Below, in pieces: positions 55,913 to 64,000 of a stretch of DNA of 64,000 nucleotides. Under the pieces are notes generated by a model that was given only the letters and a program-made list of their open reading frames with translations, was not told the DNA's origin and ran no database searches. A program made the translations under genes and the position numbers. Where the stretch lies: the NCBI GenBank assembly GCA_035772735.1, contig JASDFA010000001.1, forward strand, positions 59,101,001-59,165,000. The letters run 5' to 3'. Source of the DNA: Datura wrightii. Its lineage: Eukaryota > Streptophyta > Magnoliopsida > Solanales > Solanaceae. How positions within the stretch are numbered: the first letter of the stretch is position 1; every line of letters starts with the position of its first letter.

Positions 55913-58054
55913 TGTCACGACTCGAGAGTACACCCGGATCGTAGACACGGGACAAAGAGCCCCTAAAGACTCCAAGTCAACCCATAGCGTGAGCATAAAT
56001 CTAATTCATACACATAAAGATGAATACATAACATAAAAGTCAAGAATTTAAATGAAACGTGCTAATATAAGAAACGGTAATACATAATCCGAGCATAAAT
56101 AGCGGAATACTATATTTTAGTCTGAAAGCCTCTAATCATAATAGACGGGTTGAAGGGACAAGACCCCCAACTAACCCCAACATTTTGAAAACATAAGATA
56201 AACAAGGTCTGAACATGAAAGCTGAGAGCAAAACTGAGAGCAAGCTAGGGACGATGTTGAACTTGCGAATTGGATCTGAAAATATGTGGGTCAGTACTTG
56301 GATGGTACTGAGTATGTAAGATATGCAAAACAATGCTTAAAACATAAAAGTTAAAGGAGTGGGGACATCATGATCATAAGACTGAAATCATAAGTATATC
56401 TTAAGGCTCAATTCTTCCAAAATATTCATAAACCTGTCATAGTCATAACATGTGAGGAAAACATTTCATAAAACATAACTTGAGCCAAAAGAACATAATC
56501 ATGCATACATTAAAACCATGAGGAACAATGGGATATTTCTATAACCGACATACTCCATATGAGCACACATGGAGACCGACCTATAAACCTAGTGGGGTGG
56601 TTGTCCATACCTTGCCAAGGGTATGGACCATGAAAGGAGTGATATCACTCGTGAAGGCCCCGTAGGGCATAAGGATAGTCACTGAGGAGGTCCCAACATA
56701 ACCTACGGTGGCACGTAGTTCTGAGACTCGGGGTGTAACCTGGGCCCCGAACCTACTCGGTTTTAAGACTACTCCCAAAACATGCAACATGCTCACAAAA
56801 ATTCATACATGACATGCATGGCTAGTTAAATCGTGAGAATCATATCATGCTTGAGAACTCGTAATACTAGCCATGGAATTGGGCCCGTGAATCGGCCTAA
56901 ATCATAGTTCATACATCATAAGTGACATGTGGGCATTGCCCATAGTTTCAATCATACATGAAATGCTTAAATTATAGGAAACATGATCATAATAACATGA
57001 GTAGTTGAGAACATACTTAAATTCAAGAGTTCATATCATGCTTGAGAAAATCACCATAACCATGAATTTCACCAAAACCCCATGATTTGGTCACATGTGA
57101 TTTTAGGGATTAAATCATCAAATAATAAATAAAATAAGTGCAAAAAACCCAATAATTCAAACCCATGATTTTAGACATACTACAACATACTCATATCGAT
57201 TTGTGAGGAAACATGCATTTGGGTTATGACCCATCAAAAGTTGGTAACTTAAACATGGAATTAAGGAGAAATTGGGCATGGGTAGGGACTAAACTACCCA
57301 TGCAAAACCCCACATACCTGGAATTATGTGATTCTCAACTCCCTTGTAAAACCCTAGGTGAAAACATGGAGAATTGAAGAAGAACACTTGAATCTCCTCC
57401 TACTTCCTTCTCTAGTTCTTGAAAATGCCAAATGAGACTTAGTATGAGTTTTTCCTCCTTAAAAGACCCTGTCCCGACCTTAAAACGACGTGGTTTAGGG
57501 TCCAAAAGTGTTTATAAGTTGAAATTGCCCTTAATGAAATTTCCTTGAAAAATAGGTCTGGCCTCGACCACGACTTGTACCACGACTCGTACAATCAAGT
57601 CACGACTCGTGGTTACCTCTCATGGTCACTTCACTAGTTTTTCCCAATTTTCTTAATTTGGCCACGACTGGGATACCACGACTCGTACCAACATCCTGCG
57701 GGTCGTACTATCAACCATGGTACCATCCACCCAAACCAATACGACTTAACCACAACTCCTCACCACGACTCATTGCTGCATCCTACGAGTTGTACCATGA
57801 CTCGTGATGACCCACTCTGGCACCACTGAGAAATTCACCACGACTCCTAACCACGAGTCGTACCCACTCGCCACGACTCGTAGGACTACTTGTGGTATAA
57901 CCTCATGCTCCCGAACTTATCACGACTTGAGTCACGAGTCGTAGGTCCTCAACATGATTAGTACCTTGAGTTGTACTGGTGCAAAAATTCTAGGTTTTCT
58001 GCAGTTTCAACTTCAAATCTTAGCTCTATTCTTAGGCCCTTCCGGGGTACTATA
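55913..58054 (-). repeat. 3' LTR of C
   Basis: 2142 bp; plus edges TGTCACGACTC and GGGGTACTATA (TG start mutated to TA on minus). U3 (57556-57985) has its own array: about four ACGACTCGT and two ACGAGTCGT exact copies, often as CCACGACTCGTAC. Confidence 0.88.
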
Positions 58055-58297
58055 ATATCTCCCCCTTGGAAACATTCATCCTTGAATGTAGGAAACAAGC
58101 AGCAAACAGAAACATATAATTACCATATGCAAATTCTAATCATTTAAACTAAAAGCCGACGGAATGACTACCCCTGAAAAGAACTACATAGCTGTACTGG
58201 ATTCAGACATCACATACATATATCATATCATGAAAAAAACTTGCACGCATGAATGGAACATGAAAACTGATTAGAGGTTTAGGGAAAAACTGATACC

Positions 58298-59900
58298 TCA
58301 AACTGAAACTGGGTCGGTAGGGAACAAATGGGGGTATTTAGCAATCATATCCGCTTCAGCTTCCCACATAGCTCCCTCAACATGCTGGTTTCTCCATAAT
58401 ACCTTTACTAAAGCCACTTCCTTGTTCCTCAACCATTGAATCTGACGATCCAAGATTTCAACAGGAATTTCCTCAAAACAAAGGCTATGCTTCACACTGA
58501 AACTTTCAATCGGAACCACCAAGGCTGGATCTCCCATGCACTTTTTCAAGAGTGATAGTGAAATACGGGATGAACTAAAGCCAACTCTAAAGGTAACTCT
58601 AACTCGTAGGCTACCTTACCCACTTTCCTCACAATCCGGTAGGGGTCGATATAGCGGCTGCTGAGTTTTCCTTTCTTTCCAAATCTCATCACTCCCTTCA
58701 TGGGAGATACCTTTAAAAACACCCAATCGTCGATCTCAAACTCGAGCTCCGTTCTCCTGACATCTGCATAAGACTTTTGGCGACTTTGAGCCGTTTTCAG
58801 CCTTCCTCTTATTAACTGAACTTTCTCCATAGCCTCATGGATTGAACCTGGACCCACTAATGAAGCCTCACTGACTTCAAACCACCTAATGGGCGATCTA
58901 CACCTTGGCCCGTAAAGAGCCTCGAACGGTGCCATTTGAATGCTGGAGTGATAGTTGTTGTTGTAGGCAAATTCAATAAGAGGCAAATGCACATCCCAAC
59001 TACCCTTGAAGTCAATAACACAAGCTCTCAACATGTCTTCAAGAGTCTAGATAGTCCACTCCGCTTGACCATCTGTTTGCGGATGATATGTCGTGCTAAG
59101 CTTGACCGTTGCCAAGACCCTTTTTAAAAGATCTCAAGAACTGAGAGGTGAACTGAGTAACTTTATCTGATATAATGGACAAGGGCACGCCATGCAATCT
59201 AACCAACTCTCCGATGTATAACTTAGCATAATCTTCTGTTGAATCGGTGGTTTTGACAGGTAAGAAATAAGCATCCTTGGTCAACCTATTGACCACAACC
59301 TAAGTGGAGTCATACTGTCTACGAGTGCGGGGTAAACCTGTTACAAAGTCCATGTTGATCTCTTCCCACAGCCAAGTATGAATGTTGATGTCTTGAAGTA
59401 CACCCCCAGTCTCTGATGCTCAACTTTCACTTGTTAGCAATTGGGGCACCGGGCTACAAATTCTGCAGTATCCCACTTCGTGTCATTCCACCAGTAGGTT
59501 TCCCGCAAGGCGTGATACATTTTGGTGGCTCCTGGATGGATAGAATATCTGGACCTGTGAGCCTTATGTAACATCCGACCCCTTAAATCCCCCACGTTCG
59601 GGACACATAAGAGACCCTGGTACCGAAGCACACTATCTCCCCCTTTGGAGAAGACTTCTACCTTCTTACTTGAAACAACTTCTTTCAACTTTACCAATAT
59701 TGGATCTTCATCTTTCTTAGCCTTCACCTCCGTTACCAAGGATGAATCTAACCCGTTTTGAACTACCACCCCACCATTGGTCAAACAACCTAACCTAACT
59801 CCCAACTGTGCAAGTCGATGTACCTCCTTTACTAGCTCCTTCTTGTCTTCACTCACATGTGACACACTTCCCATAGAGTCTACTAAGGGCATCTGCTACC
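58298..59900 (-). pseudogene. Integrase-chromodomain of C
   Basis: Zinc finger at 59610-59440 (HKAHRSRYSIHPGATKMY, FVARCPNC). Core: KLYIGELVRLHGVPLS, IISDKVTQFTSQF (about 59190), and EFAYNNNYHSSIQMAPFEAL (about 58970). GPY region RYIDPYRIVRKVGKVAYEL has Gly changed to Asp. Chromodomain at 58470-58310: EVALVKVLWRNQHVEGAMWE, then EADMIAKYPHLFP, the clearest chromodomain in the window. It would tether integration to modified histones. Broken at about 59070, 59300 and 58550. Confidence 0.88.
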
Positions 59901-60180
59901 ACGTTGGCCTTACCCGGGTGGTAAAGGACACTCATGTCGTAATCCTTAAGTGGCTCCAACAACCTTCATTGCCGAAGATTTAGTTCGTTCTGGGTGAACA
60001 CATATTGTAAGCACTTGTGTTCCGTGAATACATCTACATGAACCCCATACAAGCAGTGTCACCATATCTTCAAAGCAAATACCACCGCGGCCAACTCAAG
60101 ATCATGGGTTGGGTAATTCTTCTCGTGAGTTTTTAACTGTCTGGAAGCATATGCTACGACTTTCCCGTGCTTCATCAATA
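59901..60180 (-). pseudogene. RNase H remnant of C joined to B gag
   Basis: MKHGKVVAYASRQLKTHEKN and DLELAAVVFALKIW are RNase H segments. Immediately upstream in the same open frame (60241-60059) are gag residues FLDRFFPWKMRELKEAKF. The junction at about 60180 therefore makes an in-frame gag-RNase H fusion of at least 60 codons by deletion of about 2.5-3 kb or more of intervening DNA. It is a by-product of decay, not a functional fusion. Confidence 0.82.
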
Positions 60181-61598
60181 AAAACTTAGCTTCTTTCAAT
60201 TCCCTCATCTTCCAAGGGAAGAATCTATCGAGAAAGGCCATGTGGAACTCATCCCAGCTGATAGGACCCTCTCCCGCTGCCCTGTTGTCCTTCCATTGCT
60301 TATACCAAATATAAACGACCTCCTTTAACTAATAAGAGGCCAAATAAACACACTCCTCATTTGTCACCCCCATAACCTGGGTGACCTTCAAGATTCCTTC
60401 AATGAACTCGTGTGGATCCTCGTCCACCTTTGATCCCATGAACTCGGGAGGGTTTATCCTCAAAAAGTCTCTAATCCGAGCCGCCACTGCGTTTCCATTC
60501 TGTGGGACATGCGCAACAGCCTGCTGGTTGACCTGGGCAGTCAAGGCCTGCGCCAACATCTGAACAGTTGTCCGAAACTCAGTATAGGCAGCTGGCTCTG
60601 GTGCCTGGGCTCCTGAACAGATAGGGGTGGGCATAAAAACCGAAAAATTGAAAAATCAAACCAAACCGAACTAATTCGATTTTTCAGTTTTTCGATTTGG
60701 TTTCATTTTTTAAAAAAAAAAATTTCGGTTTTTTGGTTCGGTTTTCTGTTTTAAAATTTCGATTTTTTGATTTTTCTGTTTAACCGAAATTTTACATATT
60801 TAAAAAAAATTATAACTTAATTTCAAAAAATAAAAATACTACACCCAACCCAAATCTCAAAGCTCATTTAAGGAATTATTTATATAATTGATACAATTGC
60901 TTAAGTTTTTTTTTACAAATAACAAGTTTTATAATAGTTTTAGCATGTTAAGAAAATTCTTACTATTATTAATATGCTTTGGAAGAAAAATGAAATATAT
61001 AATATTCATTTAACAAGAAATTAGGGACCATAGATTATTGAAATCTTAAAAGACCCTTAACTTTTTATTGGTTTTGTTATAAGGATATTAAGCATATGAG
61101 AAAATTTATTATCAAAAATTCAAATGTTATGTATGTACTACTAAATGTAAATCAATTGATCCCGCTATTTTCTTTATTTAAAAAGTTAAAATTAAGCTTA
61201 CTTGAATTAAACTTTAGAATTCAAACTTAAAATAATTTGTTTTGAATTTAAAAAGATAAAATAATTCATTTTTAATTAAAAAGTAGCTCATTTTGTAAAT
61301 TAAAAAATAGCCCATTAATTAGGCCCATAATCGAAAAAATCGAATTAGAGAAATCGAACCGAACCGAATCGAATTTGAAAAAAACTTAACCGAACCGAAT
61401 TAGTTTGGTTCGGTGTTCGGTACACTACATGAAAAAACGAAAATCGAAAAAACCGAACCAAAATTTAAAAAAACCAAACCGAAAAACCGAATTCCAACCC
61501 CTATGAACAGGTGGGGCTTGCTGATGCCCATGATCATTGCCACCTCCATGGACTTCATCATTTCTGTTTCTCCTTCTGTTCATTCTTCTAGGAGCCAT
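60181..61598 (-). pseudogene. Gag N-terminal half of B, interrupted
   Basis: ATG 61598 opens MAPRRMNRRRNRNDEVHGGG. After the hAT-like insertion (60622-61503) it resumes with EPAAYTEFRTTVQMLAQALT, INPPEFMGSKVDEDPHEF and IEGILKVTQVMGV, then a stop (YLASY), WDEFHMAFLDRFFPWKMREL and the fusion to C at 60180. The C-terminal half with zinc knuckles is lost. Confidence 0.85.
60622..61503 (-). mobile_element. hAT-like non-autonomous DNA element (882 bp)
   Basis: Ends TAGGGGTGGG and CCAACCCCTA form short terminal inverted repeats. Flanking 8-mers TGAACAGA (60614-60621) and TGAACAGG (61504-61511) are an 8-bp target duplication with one mismatch; the empty-site order is confirmed by I gag (GAACTGGTGGGGC near 4168). 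The interior is AT-rich with many ACCGAA and TTCGGTT strings in both directions, able to fold into long hairpins. No transposase. Strand is arbitrary. Confidence 0.85.
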
Positions 61599-61794
61599 AA
61601 TTTTCTGCAATCACGAATAATACGAATTAGAAGGACAGAGAGACTTTTCATCGCACGACAAGGATCATGAAAGAAGGGGACATTTCCTAAAACGTTTAGT
61701 AGCCTCTTCGTCATAAGTGGGCGCGCTTCACACCTATGAAAAAGACTCTACCTAACGCGGTTTTCAGACTCCCTAGGACACATCTGAACCTATG

Positions 61795-61806
61795 GCTCTG
61801 ACACCA
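61795..61806 (-). other. Primer-binding site, tRNA-Met type (element B)
   Basis: Minus TGGTGTCAGAGC, one transition from the standard site, four bases inside the LTR edge. Confidence 0.9.
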
Positions 61807-61810
61807 ACTT

Positions 61811-64000
61811 TGTCATGACCCGAGAGTACACCCGAATCATAGACACGGGACGAGGAGCCCTGAGGTACCCCAAGTCAACCCATGGCATGAGCGTATAACT
61901 AAACCATTCACAGAAGGTGGAAGAACGAGCTTAATAGTCATGAACTAAATAAAACCGTGACATGAAATATAAGAAACAACTGTACATGATCCAAGCGTAA
62001 ATAGTTGAATACTACAAATAGGTCTGAAAGCCTCTAATCATTATAGACGGGTTGAAGGGACAATACCCCAAACTAACCCCAACATTCTGAAAACAAAAAA
62101 AGAAAAACAGAAAAAAATCCAAACATGAAGCCCCCGAACCATGAGGATTCATCACTGAGAACTGAGAGCAGAACATAGAGCAAGCTAAGAGCGATGCTGA
62201 ACCTGCGAACCGGATCCTGTATCATAAAACGATTCAGCATAGAAGATTTGCGGGTCAGTACATTCCATGTACTGAGTATGCGAGGTATGCAAGACAATAC
62301 TTAAAACATAAAAGTTACAGGAGTGGGGACATCATGATCATAAAGACTGAAATCATAAGTGTATCATAAGGCTCAAGATTTCTAAAATATTCGTAAACCT
62401 GTCATAGTCATAACATGAGAGAAAAAACATTTCATAAAACATAACTTGAGCCAAAAGAACATAATCATACATGCATTAAAACAATGAGGAACGGTGAGAG
62501 ATTTCTATAACCGACATACCCCACCTGAGCACACATGGAGCCTGACTTGTAACCCTAGTTGGGAGGCCGTTCATACCTTGCCAAGGGTATGCACTATGAA
62601 AAGCGTGATATCACTCATGAAGGCCCCGTAGGGCAAAAAGGGACAGTCACTGAGGAGGTCCCAACATAACCTACGGTGGCATGTAGTTCTTAGGTTCGGG
62701 GCGTAACTTGGGCCCTGAACCTACTCGGTGTTAAGTACTACTCCCAAGACATGCAACGTTCTCATAGAAATTCATACTTGACATGCATGGCTAGTTAAAG
62801 CGTGATAATCATAACATGATTGAAAATTTGTAGTACTAGCCATGGAATTGGGCCCGTGGATTGACCAAAATCATAGTTCATGAATCATAAGCGACATGTG
62901 GGCATTGCCCATTATTTCAATAATACACGAAATGCTTAAATTTATTGGAAACATGATCATAAAAACATGAGTAATTGAAAACATGCTTAAAATTCAAAAG
63001 TTCATATCATGCTTGAGAAATCACCATAACCATGAATTTCACAAAAAACACCAAGATTTGGGAACATGTGCCTTTAAGGATTTAAATCATCAAATATTGA
63101 ATAAAATAAGGGAAAATAACCCAACAATTTGACATCCGTGATTTTAGACATGCTACAACGTGCTCATATCGATTTTTGAGGGAACATACATTTGGGTTAT
63201 GAGCCATAGAGATTTGGAAATGTTAAACATAGAATTAGGGAGAAACTGGGCATGGGTAGGGACTATACTACCCATTTAAAACCCCACATACCTGGAGCTC
63301 CTCGATTCTTAACTCCCTTGAAAAGCCCTAGATGGAAGCTTGAAGAACATGAAGAAAGAACACTTGAATCCCTATACTCTTTCCTCTCTACTCTTACATG
63401 TATCAAATGAGGTTTATCATGAATGATTTCCCCTTAAAAGACCCTGTCTCAACCTCAACACGGCATAGTTTATGTCATAGGAATGTAGGAAATTACGAGA
63501 AGGCCCTTACTAATTTGCAGGAAATAATTGCCAGGTGACCCTAATAGGTGACCTGACAACTCGTTAGGAAGGGCAACAACTCGTCGGGTCGCCCGTCAAG
63601 TACACTGGATACTAGGTCGACTGGGCTCGTAACGGGGGACACAATGACTCATCACAAGTGATCACGAGTCGTGGTCACCGTTCGTCAATTACACTGCTTC
63701 CTCCTCAGCAAAAATTTCCTGGCTTGCTCACTACCCACCTCACGAGTCGTTGGGATAGACCACGACTCGTGGGGTCCCATCCGTTAGGTGCACTGGTCAG
63801 ACCTCCCAGGAACCCTCAATCTCACCCCATGGGAGACCTGACGACTCGTGGTAGCTGACCATGAATTGTTCCTACACCCATGGGGACCTCAGCTCCTCAG
63901 CCCATTCTAGCCTTCCCACGAGCCACCTGATGACTCATGCAGTCTCCTCACGAGTCGTCTAACGACTTGTCTTGCACTGCTGCAACATTTTCCATATTTT
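61811..64000 (-). repeat. 5' LTR of B, cut by window edge
   Basis: It begins TGTCATGACCC on plus and follows 50113-52340 almost base for base with small differences, including the U3 motif array (63550-63970) and CACGAGTCGT..AACGACTTGT at 63949-63970. The last 60-70 bp are outside the window. Confidence 0.9.

Larger units (their letters stand above)
55913..60180 (-). mobile_element. Chromovirus C, 3' part, nested in B
   Basis: 3' LTR (55913-58054), PPT, chromodomain, integrase and the end of RNase H, then an abrupt switch to B gag at about 60180. RT, protease, gag, PBS and 5' LTR of C are absent, so C was truncated by a deletion that also took part of B. The U3 differs from B, so C is a related but distinct subfamily. 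Confidence 0.82.
50113..64000 (-). mobile_element. Chromovirus B, extends past right edge
   Basis: On the minus strand: 5' LTR (61811 to beyond 64000), PBS, gag (61598-60181, holding a hAT-like element), then a deletion into nested C (60180-55913), then B protease (55912 down), RT-RNase H, integrase, PPT (52341-52353, minus AAGGGGGAGATAT), 3' LTR (52340-50113). I pair 61811 with 50113 because their first 200 bp are far more alike than either is to the C LTR at 55913. By alignment with 50113-52340, the right LTR should end about 60-70 bp past the window. Target site: A gag, expected duplication AGGAC (50108-50112). Confidence 0.83.

Noticed and set aside
61811..64000. Right-hand LTR as the 5' LTR of C
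   Set aside because: Its sequence follows the B LTR (50113) closely and differs from the C LTR (55913) in both ends and U3; a deletion at 60180 explains why C has no 5' end.

Overview
This window looks like repeat-packed, heterochromatic plant nuclear DNA. It is almost wall-to-wall LTR retrotransposons, with no convincing host gene, tRNA, rRNA or CRISPR array. The primer-binding sites match plant initiator tRNA-Met (TGGTATCAGAGC) and tRNA-Asp (TGGCGCCATTGCCGGGGA). The pol genes are chromoviral (integrase with GPY motif and a C-terminal chromodomain), and the other large elements are Athila-like with an env-like 3' gene. I infer a eudicot, possibly Solanaceae, but the genus cannot be fixed from the sequence alone. 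Nearly every reading frame is broken, so most are called pseudogenes.

I use letters for the elements. I (1-5516, minus): chromovirus, cut by the left window edge. H (5517-24292, minus, in pieces): old Athila-like element(s) in which one LTR is flanked by internal sequence on both sides. J (6157-8421, plus): solo LTR with 5-bp target duplication inside H gag. F (14392-23955, plus): complete Athila-like element lacking RT, RNase H and integrase, with 5-bp target duplication, inside the H env-like gene. G (24297-27050, plus): chromovirus-type LTRs around an internal region of only 449 bp. D (27051-47262, minus): chromovirus inserted in the 3' LTR of G; it is split by E (29844-40015, plus; a second RT-less Athila-like element with target duplication CTCAT), by an F-family solo LTR (43309-44228), and at its right end by A.

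A (47263-50112, plus) is a chromovirus whose gag is broken by B (50113 to beyond 64000, minus). B is broken in its protease gene by C (55913-about 60180, minus). A deletion then joined C RNase H to B gag, and an 882-bp hAT-like element (60622-61503) sits in B gag. G > D > A > B > C is therefore a nested stack, and the missing right halves should lie downstream of the window in reverse order.

The most interesting signals concern the two RT-less Athila-like elements E and F. They have unrelated LTRs but the same architecture: LTR, tRNA-Asp PBS, gag-protease, a conserved short motif (GGCGCT...GGAGGCAACCC), then a cassette resembling their own U3 promoter (inverted-repeat modules plus TATA-like box), a possible 5'-UTR intron of about 0.7 kb, the env-like gene, and a 3' UTR with a block also conserved in H. 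In F the U3 module is a 12-bp inverted repeat whose arms are always 30 bp apart start to start, with a paired (compensatory) change between copies, and it recurs twice just upstream of the env-like gene. This suggests the env-like gene may have its own promoter derived from U3. Premature stops in E, F and I are all explicable as C-to-T or G-to-A changes, as expected from methylated-cytosine decay.
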